From positions 49,482 through 113,481 of the forward strand of contig CALDSK010000277.1 in NCBI GenBank assembly GCA_937911865.1: DNA of 64,000 nucleotides, in the 5' to 3' direction. Positions 47,288 to 56,737 of this stretch are shown here, piece by piece. The DNA is from an uncultured Synechococcus sp. GTDB lineage: Bacteria > Cyanobacteriota > Cyanobacteriia > Phormidesmidales > Phormidesmidaceae. A program made the position numbers and the translations under genes. Below the pieces are notes generated by a model that was not told the origin of the DNA, searched no databases, and saw nothing but the letters and a program-made list of their open reading frames with translations. Within the stretch, counting starts at the first letter, position 1. Each line of letters begins with the position of its first letter.

Positions 47288-48610
47288 CTAATCAGCGGTT
47301 GAAGAGGCAGCTTGCTTTAGCACAGTTGTGTACTGATGAGAAATGATCTCAGGCGTAAAATGGGCCTGCATATAGGCTCGGCCAGAGTCACCTAAGCGCT
47401 TAGCTTCCGCCTTATTCTGAGAAAGATGACGAATGTAGTCGGCCAGCGCACTGGCCGCACCGTTATCAAAAGCCGCACCCGCTGACGCTGCATCCAGCAG
47501 ACTTCTAAGATACGAGTGCACCGGGCAAATAGCCGCAATCGGTCGGCCCGCGGCCATCGCCGGATAAAGCTTACTAGGCGCTACCAGGCTCTCCATGCCA
47601 TCAGCAACACTGACCAGAGAAAGATCGCTCGCCGTTAAAGAAAAGGGTAGTACGGACTTCTCTTGATAGGGCAAAAATTTAAAGTTGTTGAGGCCTTTTT
47701 TAGCAACGCTCTCCATCAGTCCACTGCGCTTAGCACCGCCACCGATGCACACAAATAAAATCGGCTCATCTTTTAGCTGACAAGCCGCCGCAAGTATCGT
47801 GTCAATATCGTGACAGCGACCCATATTTCCCGAATAAAGCACTATAAACGGATCAACCAAATCATGCTCTTGTGCAAACCAGTTATCTTGCTTTTCAATC
47901 GGCACAATTTTCTGATCGTCTGACCAGCTATGAATCACCGACACTTTCTCAGCGACCTGTGGACAATGCGCAATAATACGCGCTTTCATTGAGTCACTCA
48001 GGACAATCACACCAGCAGAGTGTTTCCATATGGCGCGGTTGAGCTTTCGCCAAAGCTTAGCCACCGGATGGTTGGCTTTCACCAGCTCTAGCTCTACAGC
48101 AATATCAGGATACAAATCATACAGCAGACAAACATAGGGAAGCTTGAAGAACAAACTAGCCAGATAGGCAATCACTGGCAGAAAAGGCGGTGCGGTTGTA
48201 ACTAGTAGCACCTGATAGCGCCGTGAGTTGCGAGCCAAATGCATGATAGAGCGAAGCGTGTACAGCAGCCCACTAATCGCCTTACCCCGAATCCGATTAG
48301 CAAACATCTGGCTAACGCGCGATCGCTTCACCCAAACGCTTTCTTTTCGCTCTAAATCAGGCGCATCTCCCTTGGCAAAGGCATACCCCGGCTGTCCGGT
48401 AAAGACGTTCACAGCCAGACCCTGCCGACCGAGCTGAAGCGAAAGCTCTTCGATCAGCTGTCCGGTCGCAGCAAAATCCGGCGGAAAAAATTGGGTCAAA
48501 ATCAGCAGCTGAAGCGCTTCAGAGTTGGCTGCCGCTGAAGCTCGTGCGGGCGTCCAGAGCTTGCGCTTTGACATCCGAATATTTCGAGCCAAAGGGTTTT
48601 CGAGCACCAT
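47288..48610 (-). CDS. GT4 glycosyltransferase, WbuB-like (module copy 2)
   Basis: This 440-residue protein is a paralogue of the 38061-39404 enzyme. It shares LQLLILTQFFPPDFAATGQL, VFTGQPGYAFAKGDAP, LLYDLYPDIAVELELV, VVLYSGNMGRCHDIDT-like text and VAPSKLYPAMAAGRP, but with a different N-terminal tail of about 32 residues. In copy 2 it follows the phosphoesterase gene by about 475 bases and has no WecA-like partner. It probably uses the same or a related donor. Confidence 0.87.
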   Translation of the reverse strand: MVLENPLARNIRMSKRKLWTPARASAAANSEALQLLILTQFFPPDFAATGQLIEELSLQLGRQGLAVNVFTGQPGYAFAKGDAPDLERKESVWVKRSRVSQMFANRIRGKAISGLLYTLRSIMHLARNSRRYQVLLVTTAPPFLPVIAYLASLFFKLPYVCLLYDLYPDIAVELELVKANHPVAKLWRKLNRAIWKHSAGVIVLSDSMKARIIAHCPQVAEKVSVIHSWSDDQKIVPIEKQDNWFAQEHDLVDPFIVLYSGNMGRCHDIDTILAAACQLKDEPILFVCIGGGAKRSGLMESVAKKGLNNFKFLPYQEKSVLPFSLTASDLSLVSVADGMESLVAPSKLYPAMAAGRPIAAICPVHSYLRSLLDAASAGAAFDNGAASALADYIRHLSQNKAEAKRLGDSGRAYMQAHFTPEIISHQYTTVLKQAASSTAD

Positions 48611-48964
48611 ATTTTTTCCTATCTATAAAGGTTCAAAATAAAGAAGAAACAGAAATCGTCTTACCTTGGAATAACAAACCGCTATCGCCAGACCTGTGAC
48701 ATCAGTCACCCCTTCTAAGTAAGCTAAAAGAGAAAAAGAAACAATTTAGACACGCGTAGTCATCGCTTGATTACAAGAGTGTTTACTGTCTCCTTAGCAA
48801 ACGTAACTAGCTAGATGAGAAAGGCACATTTCAGCAGAAAAATCGCCTACGTATTTACTCTTCCCTGATAGCAACAAAAGTAATCGACATTATCAAAAAA
48901 GATTGATGATACTTCCGTAAAGCTCACATCAAGGCAAACCAGAGAGAGTAATCTAGACAAAGAA

Positions 48965-49040
48965 ATCCAGACACAGAGAGAGCCAGACACAAAGAAAGCC
49001 AGACACAGAGAGAGCCAGACACAGAGAGAGCCAGACAGAG
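48965..49040. repeat. 16-bp tandem repeat in the spacer between GT4 and phosphoesterase of copy 2
   Basis: CCAGACACAGAGAGAG repeats about 4.7 times (48965-48980, 48981-48996 with two changes, 48997-49012, 49013-49028, partial 49029-49040). The rest of the 48611-49085 spacer has no credible gene. It is not a CRISPR array, since repeats abut with no spacers. Confidence 0.85.
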
Positions 49041-49085
49041 AAATTCGAGTAAAGTACTCTAGGGAAGCACTCCAGGTAAAGCGAG

Positions 49086-50582
49086 CTAAACACGAGCCAT
49101 TTTGTGAGATTTGACGGCGGTTGTTCCCAGCTTTAGAGGTGCGATCGCCCGCGTTTGCCAATATCCATCCGCATCCGTCACCAAAAAAGGACAAACAGAT
49201 ATTTTCTGAGCCCGGGCAGGATGCACATCGACTCTAATAAAGCTGTGAAAGTTTTGTTCTTTTATGCCCAGGCCATGCTTTCCAGCATATAGCTGCGATC
49301 GCGCCACTACTTCAGTACAGGACTGCCCCTGATAAGTCACATTCTCTAAAATATCAATATTACCCGAACGCTGCCTGCGCAAACCAGCACCACTACCACC
49401 GCACACTACCCAATCTATCTGAGCATCGCCTAACCCAGTCTGAGTAGTCTTCAAATGCTCTAAACAGTGAGCATGGCCACTGAGCACCAAATCCACGATA
49501 GGCGGATTGCCAATGCACTCTTTTGTCTCTCTCCTAGAGACTGCAACCCGTTCAAACACATTGCGCAGATGACGACGGACCCATAGCGTCTCTAGCTGCT
49601 GCCAATAGAAAGATTCAGTCGTATAGGGCGAATGGTGTAAGTAAACAACCCGTCCAACAACTTCAGGATCTGCCCAGGAGTGAATTAGCGATTGTTCTAA
49701 CCAATCTAACTGCGCCTGATCAAAATCTGCTGCCGTAGGAGTCGTTTTCCAGGTGTTAGAATCTAGCGCAAAGAAATCTACGCCGCCATATCGAAATCGA
49801 TAGTATCGATTTGGAAGCCGAGTAAACAAACCAGGGCGATAGTCAAGACAGGTCTTTTGATGACCCGAAATACCAGAGGGTGTACAGTCAGAGGCTGCAT
49901 AATCAGAAGCCACATACTCAGAGGCCGTGTAGTGCGCCTTTAGATGTTGGTCAAGCTGCGCTGGAGAAAGCTTTGAGAGATCGTCTAAAAACGTTTGAGC
50001 ATAGGCCTCACCGCCAGCACCACCATAGTGCCCCCAGTCTATGCCAAAAGACCGCAGGCGATCACACAGTCGCCGCAACGCCCTTGGCAACAGTTTCGTC
50101 GATGCCCTAGTGCTGGCATAGTCATGATTACCTGGCACCGGTAGCAAAGGCCGATTAAAAGTAATCTCATCGCTGCTATAAAAGGGGCTACTCGGCAGCT
50201 GAGTTAGCAAACCCCGATAAGGGCTTAAAAAATATTTCAGATAGTTCTCATAGCTGCCCGACGGGTAGGCCACATCACCAACATGCAGCAGAAACCGATT
50301 CTCTCCTAAATGAGCCATCACCTGCTCAGCAAACTGCCAAGAAAAAGCGTTAGAAGAAAATGCAGCTTTTCTACTTGACGCCTCTCCCGCATCCGTATCG
50401 CCTAACACCAAGAATGAAAAAGAAACATCATGGCCTACAGGTGCATCTGCGATCGCTAAGCAAGTCTGATCTATCTCATGCTGCAATCTTTTTTTCTGTA
50501 ATGCTTTAAATGGCATCGGCACTTTACACTGAATCTGCGACGCGAGCGCCGACGTCTTCGTCACAGCGCTAGAACGAAACAT
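49086..50582 (-). CDS. Calcineurin-type metallophosphoesterase (module copy 2)
   Basis: This 498-residue protein is a paralogue of 41104-42567 with the same blocks: FLVLGDTDAGE, HVGDVAYPSGSYENYL, PVPGNHDYAST, YLHHSPYTTE and SGHAHCLEHLK. The ATG at 50582 gives a length matching copy 1 and an aligned start (both reach the DQT segment after about 35-40 residues). A longer frame to 50717 would lie inside wzc. It overlaps the wzc stop by 14 bases, so translation is coupled. Coupling and conservation in both modules point to a role with Wzc or the exported polymer. Confidence 0.82.
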   Translation of the reverse strand: MFRSSAVTKTSALASQIQCKVPMPFKALQKKRLQHEIDQTCLAIADAPVGHDVSFSFLVLGDTDAGEASSRKAAFSSNAFSWQFAEQVMAHLGENRFLLHVGDVAYPSGSYENYLKYFLSPYRGLLTQLPSSPFYSSDEITFNRPLLPVPGNHDYASTRASTKLLPRALRRLCDRLRSFGIDWGHYGGAGGEAYAQTFLDDLSKLSPAQLDQHLKAHYTASEYVASDYAASDCTPSGISGHQKTCLDYRPGLFTRLPNRYYRFRYGGVDFFALDSNTWKTTPTAADFDQAQLDWLEQSLIHSWADPEVVGRVVYLHHSPYTTESFYWQQLETLWVRRHLRNVFERVAVSRRETKECIGNPPIVDLVLSGHAHCLEHLKTTQTGLGDAQIDWVVCGGSGAGLRRQRSGNIDILENVTYQGQSCTEVVARSQLYAGKHGLGIKEQNFHSFIRVDVHPARAQKISVCPFLVTDADGYWQTRAIAPLKLGTTAVKSHKMARV

Positions 50583-52887
50583 TATTCTCTGAGTTTTTAG
50601 TACTAAAATCAGTCGCCGAAATCGTCGCGAAATCAACCTCATCGTCAGTCGCATCCTGACCATAGGCATAGTAGCGGTAACCGCCAAACCCATCTGGTTG
50701 AACCCCATTTGCAACAATTCCTAGCGTTGGAATTTGAGCCAGCTTAAGGGTCTCAATCGTCTGAGAGAGTACCGTGCGATCGGTTTTACCCATCCGCGTT
50801 ACTAGCACCAAACCATCCGTCCGCTGACCGATCAAACTCACATCAGCCAGACCTGTCGTCGGTGGCGCGTCGTAAATAACCAAATCAAAACAGCGCTCAA
50901 ACGTACCCATTAACTGCTGCATTTTTTGAGAAGCCAGTAACTTAGTCGGGTCGGGAGGAATTTTGCCAGCGGTTAGCACAAATAGCTGACCGTTTGGCGT
51001 CAGCTGTTGAATGCCCGACTTGAGAGGAAGATCGTCCGCAATCAGATTAGACAATCCCACCGCGTTTGAAACAGATAAGCGATCGTGAACCTGTGGCTTG
51101 CGCAGATCAACATCTACCACCAGCACGCGCTGTCCCATCGCGGTTGCCACCTTGGCCAGACTGGCACAGACCGTCGATTTACCGTCGCCCGGCAGCGCTG
51201 AGCTGATCAAAATAGAACGAATAGGCCGATCGGAACTCAGCATACGAATATTCGTATGCAACACTCTTAGTGCCTCTAAGAAGCTAGATTCACCGTCGCC
51301 GCCGTAGCCGTAGTAATTAGGCTTCCTACCGATGCGGGTGCCGATACGCATACTAGAAAGACGATTAAACAGAGAAGCGATCGCACCGCCACGCACCGCG
51401 CTATTGTCTTGCAACATCCGGTTATAGGGCAGCATTCCCAGCAAAGGCAGCTTGGTGCCAGCTTTCAGCTCATCAACAGAGTGATAAACATTGTCTAGCT
51501 TCTCCAACATCAAAGCCGCACCCAACCCGGCCAGCACGCTCGCTACCAAACCCAACAGCAGACTTCGCTGCAAATTAGGAGAAATTGGCTCTGTGGGCTG
51601 CACGGGAACCTCAATTAGCTGCCAGGGAATTTCTGTTTGCGCCGCTTCAATTTCTAACGTCTCGCGCGTGGTGCGAAACCGGGTCAGCGCTTGAGTAGAA
51701 ATCTCTAGCTCACGCTGCAAGTCAGTATACTGACGAATCAAGGCTGGCAGCTGACTGCCCGCTTGCGCCGCGAACGCCTCAGCGCCGGCTAGAGCATCGC
51801 TCTGCACGGCCATCACCTGAAACTCGTTGGTCACCTGCGCTTGCCGGGTACCCACAACCCGCTGCGCTTCTTGCTGCAGCAGCGGCAACAAATTCGCTCG
51901 CCGCTCTTCTAGCACTCGAATAGATAGGCTATCCGGTGCAAACCGGGTCAGCTCCTGAGCAATCTCACTTTCTACGGCGCGCAATTCTCCTAACAGCTGC
52001 TCATATATCGGCGCTGCGTCTAGCGCCCCTAACGTACCAGACTGGCTTTGCAGATTCGCAAACACCTGCTGAACCTCCGCCAGCTGTTGATCGAGTAGCA
52101 GACGCTGCGCAGCTAAATTGCTGGTTTGTTCAGCCAGCTGCTCTGACTGAATTTCTGGCGTGATGAAATTATACTGACGGCGAAATTGCTCTAACCGGTC
52201 TTGAATCGTATCGACCTGAGCCTGCAAGTCAGGCAGCTGATTTTCAACAAAGTTAATCCCCTGTCTAAGATTTGTTTGCCGCTCTTCCAAAGAATACTTG
52301 AGATAAGCCTTAGACAGCTGATCTAAAACAATTTGAATCTGCACCGGATCGGGGCCTGAATAGCTCACTTCCAGAATCTTCGTTTCACCAAGCCGGGTAA
52401 TTCGCAGATTCTCTAACAGCGTGGCGTAGTCTAGCTCCGGGTAGGTCTGTCGAAACTGTTCAGCAATCGGTTCAATCAGCTCAGGGCTACGCAAAACCTG
52501 CACTTGAGTTTCATAGTCTAAGCCAGAGCTGCTCAAGCTTTGCTCACCGAGTACAGAGGTTAGCTCAGAATAGTCATCGTCTGCATTGACCGGTTCTACG
52601 AGAACTCGAAACTGGCCTTGAAAGATTTCTTCTTGTCGCAGCGTGTGTCCTGCGATCAGTGCCATCGTCATCGCGGCTACCCCAGCAATTACCCAGGCTC
52701 TGCGGTGTACAACAGCTGCCAGGTTCCGCAAATCGTTCTCTTCTTCTTGCTGCGCGTTTAGCTGCCAGGCACTGAGTAAGGAGGTCGCAGAGGCATCGAG
52801 CGGCGTTGGCGCAGAGGCAGCAGGCGTTGCACTATAGCCGTTGCCGTTTAGTACAGCGGGCGGTAAAGGAGTAGGAAAAGTTTCCAT
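50569..52887 (-). CDS. wzc: Wzc-type tyrosine autokinase / chain-length protein (module copy 2)
   Basis: This protein of about 772 residues is a paralogue of 42604-44991. It has two flanking helices (IAGVAAMTMALIAGHTL and LLLGLVASVLAGLGAAL), a PxxP segment VPVQPTEPISPNLQ, Walker A SSALPGDGKSTVCASL (about 560-575), Walker A' VLVVDVDLRKP, Walker B LVIYDAPP and the Tyr tail GGYRYYAYG. The start is the ATG at 52887; the track start is a TTG four codons earlier. The Tyr-rich patch before the kinase domain is NYYGYGG. It lies 105 bases downstream of wza copy 2 with no palindrome between. Confidence 0.9.
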   Translation of the reverse strand: METFPTPLPPAVLNGNGYSATPAASAPTPLDASATSLLSAWQLNAQQEEENDLRNLAAVVHRRAWVIAGVAAMTMALIAGHTLRQEEIFQGQFRVLVEPVNADDDYSELTSVLGEQSLSSSGLDYETQVQVLRSPELIEPIAEQFRQTYPELDYATLLENLRITRLGETKILEVSYSGPDPVQIQIVLDQLSKAYLKYSLEERQTNLRQGINFVENQLPDLQAQVDTIQDRLEQFRRQYNFITPEIQSEQLAEQTSNLAAQRLLLDQQLAEVQQVFANLQSQSGTLGALDAAPIYEQLLGELRAVESEIAQELTRFAPDSLSIRVLEERRANLLPLLQQEAQRVVGTRQAQVTNEFQVMAVQSDALAGAEAFAAQAGSQLPALIRQYTDLQRELEISTQALTRFRTTRETLEIEAAQTEIPWQLIEVPVQPTEPISPNLQRSLLLGLVASVLAGLGAALMLEKLDNVYHSVDELKAGTKLPLLGMLPYNRMLQDNSAVRGGAIASLFNRLSSMRIGTRIGRKPNYYGYGGDGESSFLEALRVLHTNIRMLSSDRPIRSILISSALPGDGKSTVCASLAKVATAMGQRVLVVDVDLRKPQVHDRLSVSNAVGLSNLIADDLPLKSGIQQLTPNGQLFVLTAGKIPPDPTKLLASQKMQQLMGTFERCFDLVIYDAPPTTGLADVSLIGQRTDGLVLVTRMGKTDRTVLSQTIETLKLAQIPTLGIVANGVQPDGFGGYRYYAYGQDATDDEVDFATISATDFSTKNSENNVSF

Positions 52888-52992
52888 ACGATCGCACAAT
52901 AAATGGATTAAAGAGAAGGTAAAATAACAGTCAGGCTAAGCCCAAATAAGGCGTTAAAACAAACACAGAACACACATCAGAACAAACGGAAC

Positions 52993-54471
52993 TCAGAACA
53001 AACGGAACGGAGAAAGCAGCTGTAAAATCGGCTGAAAAAGACTACCCACAGAATCATTCAATCTAGCTCGACCGTTCCGTCCCACCAGCACAACATCATT
53101 GTTCAAAATCAAAGGATTGCGCTCTGGGTCAATACCTTGGGCCAGATCAACTTCAATCTCTCGCTGCGTCACGCTACCATTCGGATTCAACCGAATGAGT
53201 TCAACAGTTTCTCTAGACCGATTAGTAAAGCCACCTGCTGCCAGCACCGCCTGATTCAAGGTCGTATGGGGCGTTACTTTCATCAGCCCAGGACTGGCCA
53301 CCTCTCCCACAACATTTACAGCCACTTCCCCCGGTGAAAAGTTAGCCGCACTCAGCTGCACAACTTCAGCGGTAGTAATCTCACTGGCCTCTGGAATAAT
53401 CACCGTATCGCCCTGCTGTAGCACCAAATCTTGACTCAGGTCACCGCCATCCAACAGCTGCCAAAAGTCCAAATCTATCAGCTGCTCAGAGCCATTACGG
53501 GTTGGCCGCCGCACCTGAATGCGCCGAATATCTGCCGACGGACGAATGCCACCCGCCGTTTGCACAGCCTGGGTTACCGTTGTTCTACCACTGGCCTCAC
53601 GCCCACCAAATTCATACGAGCCCGGGCGAAAGACTTCACCCACAATAGCCACCACCATTTCCTGTTCAACGCTCGTAGCCAAATTAGAAAAAGACAGTTG
53701 ATTAGTCGCCGCCAAATCGACTGACTCTGTTTCGTTAATGACAATCGCATCGCCATCGCGCAGCATCAGATCTTGACGAACATCACCGTTGTTCAGTAGC
53801 TGCCATAGGTCAAGCGTCACTATCTGCTCAGGTCTGTTGCCGTTAGCCCGGCGAAGCTGAACCTGGCGCAAATCGGCCGCTTGTGTCACGCCGCCCGCCA
53901 TTTGCAACGCTTCTGAAACGGTTGGGAATTGGGTATTGCCTTCTGCGGTTAAGGTATACAGCCCTGGCTCGCCGACTTCTCCAGCGATCGCAATTCGCAA
54001 AGGCCGAGGCGCTTCCAAAACAACGGTAATTCTGGGATAGCGCAGCTCCGCACTGTACGCGGCTGCAATCACGCTTTCGGCCTCTTGCGGGGTCAGTCCA
54101 CCCACATTCACCGGGCTAATCGCCGCTAGGTTTACCGAGCCATCTGCCAGCACCTGCTGAGAACCGCTGTACTCAGGCACATTAAAAACATCTACCTGAA
54201 TCGTGTCGCCTGCACCTAGCGTATAAGCCTCATCTAGCTGAGGTGCCGCTGCGATCGCTGACTGAGAATGATGGTTGGAAGACTGACGCAACTGCGGCAA
54301 AGACGGCGTTGCACTCTCAAAAAATGTACTAGGTGATGTCCTAGGCGATGTACTAGCAGGTAAAGATTGGCCCATAGCAGCCTCCGTCCATCCCAGACTA
54401 GAGCTGCCAACTATAACAGCCGTCCACAGGCCCACGTGCAACAGAGGTTGTAGAGTCAGATTGCCCACCAT
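52993..54471 (-). CDS. wza: Wza-type outer-membrane polysaccharide export protein (module copy 2)
   Basis: This 492-residue protein has a signal-like segment (LLHVGLWTAVIVGSSSLG, about residues 10-27) and a Ser/Thr-rich linker. A Poly_export domain follows (LDEAYTLGAGDTIQVDVFNV, YSGSQQVLADGSVNL), then three SLBB domains (AIAGEVGEPGLY, AIVGEVFRPGSYEF, NVVGEVASPGLM) and a C-terminal FQPILQLLSPFRLF. It has no lipobox Cys. Domain order is the same as copy 1, so the pair arose by duplication. It is the first gene of module 2. Confidence 0.9.
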   Translation of the reverse strand: MVGNLTLQPLLHVGLWTAVIVGSSSLGWTEAAMGQSLPASTSPRTSPSTFFESATPSLPQLRQSSNHHSQSAIAAAPQLDEAYTLGAGDTIQVDVFNVPEYSGSQQVLADGSVNLAAISPVNVGGLTPQEAESVIAAAYSAELRYPRITVVLEAPRPLRIAIAGEVGEPGLYTLTAEGNTQFPTVSEALQMAGGVTQAADLRQVQLRRANGNRPEQIVTLDLWQLLNNGDVRQDLMLRDGDAIVINETESVDLAATNQLSFSNLATSVEQEMVVAIVGEVFRPGSYEFGGREASGRTTVTQAVQTAGGIRPSADIRRIQVRRPTRNGSEQLIDLDFWQLLDGGDLSQDLVLQQGDTVIIPEASEITTAEVVQLSAANFSPGEVAVNVVGEVASPGLMKVTPHTTLNQAVLAAGGFTNRSRETVELIRLNPNGSVTQREIEVDLAQGIDPERNPLILNNDVVLVGRNGRARLNDSVGSLFQPILQLLSPFRLF

Positions 54472-55028
54472 AAGCTCAGTTCCGTTTTATATCTAAATCT
54501 TTTCTATGTTTTCTTCTATGATTTCTCTCTGATTTCTTTCTGGCTTCCTTCTAAGCCCCTTACTGGAATTTAATTAATGCACCTGAGGTCAAAACGAATC
54601 AACGTGACTTGTTTAGAAGGTTACCCTAAACACAGGCTAATCAAGAGGGCTGATGCCTAAGAAGAAGGAGAAGTCGGCTCAGTCCACTACACCAGTAGAT
54701 GTTGTTCGGCAGCAGGCCGAAATACACCGATAGCCAGCCTTTTCAAGCGCTTACTATACATCTCAGCCGTCTATCTCAGCTGTATATATCAACAGATACC
54801 TCAATAAATATCTCACTTATCCTAAGCGCTGCTCAGTAATATCTTTTCAGTACAATCTCTGATTTTCGAGCGTTTTTCAACAAAATGCTACCGCACTCGA
54901 CTCAAATTCAGTGAAGACACAGACAGCAGCAATTAAAAAGCACACGTACATTTACTTACCACTACTGCTTAAGCAAGCGATTTATCTGCCAGAAATTACG
55001 GAGAACCAACAGAAAAAGCAACACTTTT
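54472..55028. other. 557-base spacer upstream of wza copy 2
   Basis: No credible gene is visible. A 26-codon frame from ATG 54653 (MPKKKEKSAQ) is too short and unsupported. The region probably contains the promoter for module 2 and the 3' end of the permease transcript. No strong hairpin was found. Confidence 0.4.
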
Positions 55029-55907
55029 CTAGCGCGATCGCACATCCAAAGCATCTCTTAACCCATCGCCCACATAGTTCACGCTCAGCACCGTCAAAAA
55101 AATTGCCAGGCCAGGAAAAATCACTAAATGAGGCGCATCGGCAATATAATTTTGTCCGTCAAACAGCATGCGTCCCCAGGTTGGCACATCTGGCGGAAAC
55201 CCAATACCTAAAAAGCTCAATGTAGACTCAGTAATAATTGCATTGCCGACCCCCAGCGTCGCAGCGACGATGACCGGGCCAATCACATTCGGCAAAATAT
55301 GTCGCCATACAATCCGGCTAGGGCGAGCACCTAACGACTTAGCCGCCTGCACAAAATTCTGTTCCTTAGTAGCCAAAAAGCCAGCTCGAACCAAACGGGC
55401 GGTAGACATCCAGGTCAGCCCGCCCACCACAAAAATGATCAGCATAAAAATGCCCAGCTCTGGACCGGCTACTTGGCGCATTGGGTCACGAAAGAGATAA
55501 ATAATCAGCAGCAACAGCGGCAGCTGAGGTAAAGACAAAAACAGATCGGTTAGCCGCATCAACAGGTTGTCAACCAACCCACCACAGAAGCCAGCAACCA
55601 TGCCAACTAGCGTCCCAATCGAAATGGAAACCAGCATCGCTGTTACACCCACCGCCATGCTGATGCGCCCGCCCCATAGCAGTCTTGCCAGCTGGTCTTG
55701 CCCCAAATCATTGGTTCCCAGCGGATGCTGAAGGCTAAGCGAAGACAGCGACTGGGAAAAGTCAATCTCACTGTAGGAGACGCCGTATACAAAAGGACCG
55801 ACTAGCACAGCTATCAGCAAAACGAACAGCGTTACGGCACCTAGCAACGCCATGCGATCGCGCTTAAACCGTCCCCAGGCTCGATTCTGTTTTCCGTCAG
55901 TGGTCAT
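55029..55907 (-). CDS. ABC transporter permease, DppC/OppC type
   Basis: This 292-residue inner-membrane permease has an N-terminal OppC-like segment (RFKRDRMALLGAVTL), HPLGTNDLGQDQLARLLWGG, and six helices. The EAA-type loop EQNFVQAAKSLGARPSRIVW lies near residue 183, followed by LPNVIGPVIV. It should transport oligopeptides or similar solutes with a DppB-type partner, ATPases and a binding protein, but none is adjacent. The gene is alone here, convergent with nothing nearby, and 21 bases downstream of an unknown gene in the same direction. Confidence 0.87.
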   Translation of the reverse strand: MTTDGKQNRAWGRFKRDRMALLGAVTLFVLLIAVLVGPFVYGVSYSEIDFSQSLSSLSLQHPLGTNDLGQDQLARLLWGGRISMAVGVTAMLVSISIGTLVGMVAGFCGGLVDNLLMRLTDLFLSLPQLPLLLLIIYLFRDPMRQVAGPELGIFMLIIFVVGGLTWMSTARLVRAGFLATKEQNFVQAAKSLGARPSRIVWRHILPNVIGPVIVAATLGVGNAIITESTLSFLGIGFPPDVPTWGRMLFDGQNYIADAPHLVIFPGLAIFLTVLSVNYVGDGLRDALDVRSR

Positions 55908-55928
55908 AAAAATTCCTACTGCTGCCTC

Positions 55929-56630
55929 TTAACGGGTTACCATCACCGGTTGATAGATTTGCTGATACCAAATCGCCTGACTATTGGCACTTATATTGCC
56001 ACGGGGCGGAAACGCAGCGTACTTCAATTTCTGGTCGAACCGAATATGCAGCCAGGGAACGCCGTGGCCATGAGTATTGCACCAGACTGCCTGCTTTTGA
56101 GCGATCGCATGCTGACATCGCTCGCCGACCTGCTGCCACAGCGCGTGCATCGCTACCGTACCAGCTGTTCTACAAAAGGCCGCAATATGGCCATACTCAC
56201 CTGTTACCTGAGGCACCAAAAGCTGCGCATCGCCAGAAAAATTGCTAAATGTTGCCGTCAGCCGATTGGGCGCAAGATTTTGCAAATGAGGGAGAAAGTC
56301 GTTTGGATCAGCCGGACGAAATGTAGCAGGAAACGCGATCGCAAAGAAAGGATGCGTCTCGGCTGTGTAGGGATGGAGCGGTACAGGCTTCCATTCAAAA
56401 TCGAAAGGCAACTCTGCCCAGGTTTGATTCCAACGCTGGCGAAAATCAGCATTCTTTATCAGTAGCTGCGCTATCTGCGCCCAGCTCAAAGACTCACCTT
56501 GACTATCAACAAAGGTGACAAGCACCGCCTCTTTACGCGCAACCTCAACGCTTATTTGCTGAGAGCGCACTAATTTGGCTCCTGTCGACTGGAGGGGCTG
56601 CTGAGATATTTGAATAGTGGGCTCGCTCAA
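55929..56630 (-). CDS. Conserved protein of unknown function
   Basis: This 233-residue soluble protein has no membrane helix or signal. It contains LSWAQIAQLLIKNADFRQRW, FDFEWKPVPLHPYTAETHPF, FSNFSGDAQLLVPQV and VPWLHIRFDQKLKYAAFPP, with a clustered set of His (THGHGVPWLH). I recall similar cyanobacterial proteins (possibly DUF6940), but cannot confirm it. The start is a TTG at 56630, the only possible start after an upstream TGA. It precedes the permease gene by 21 bases and may share its transcript. Confidence 0.65.
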   Translation of the reverse strand: MSEPTIQISQQPLQSTGAKLVRSQQISVEVARKEAVLVTFVDSQGESLSWAQIAQLLIKNADFRQRWNQTWAELPFDFEWKPVPLHPYTAETHPFFAIAFPATFRPADPNDFLPHLQNLAPNRLTATFSNFSGDAQLLVPQVTGEYGHIAAFCRTAGTVAMHALWQQVGERCQHAIAQKQAVWCNTHGHGVPWLHIRFDQKLKYAAFPPRGNISANSQAIWYQQIYQPVMVTR

Positions 56631-56737
56631 ATTAGTAATTGCTCAAAAAGGTCTGCTGAGAGTTTAATGCACGCTCAGACCTACAAACTGTGGCTCCTAA
56701 AACGTTGTCGCGCTGATTTTTACCTATTTCCTGCTCG

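Noticed and set aside
48965..49040. Regular short repeats considered as a CRISPR array
   Set aside because: The 16-bp units are contiguous with no spacers, and no cas gene is visible.
48847..49194. 115-codon minus-strand frame rich in Leu, Ser and Cys
   Set aside because: It lies over the 16-bp tandem repeats, which give a repetitive SLCVW-type sequence, and overlaps the phosphoesterase gene. It has no family-like content.
54653..54733. 26-codon frame MPKKKEKSAQ
   Set aside because: Too short, Lys-rich, with no conserved context or ribosome-binding site.
55950..56465. 171-codon plus-strand frame opposite the unknown gene 55929-56630
   Set aside because: The minus-strand protein has normal globular composition and continuous sense; the plus frame is basic and Cys/Arg-rich, as expected of an antisense shadow.
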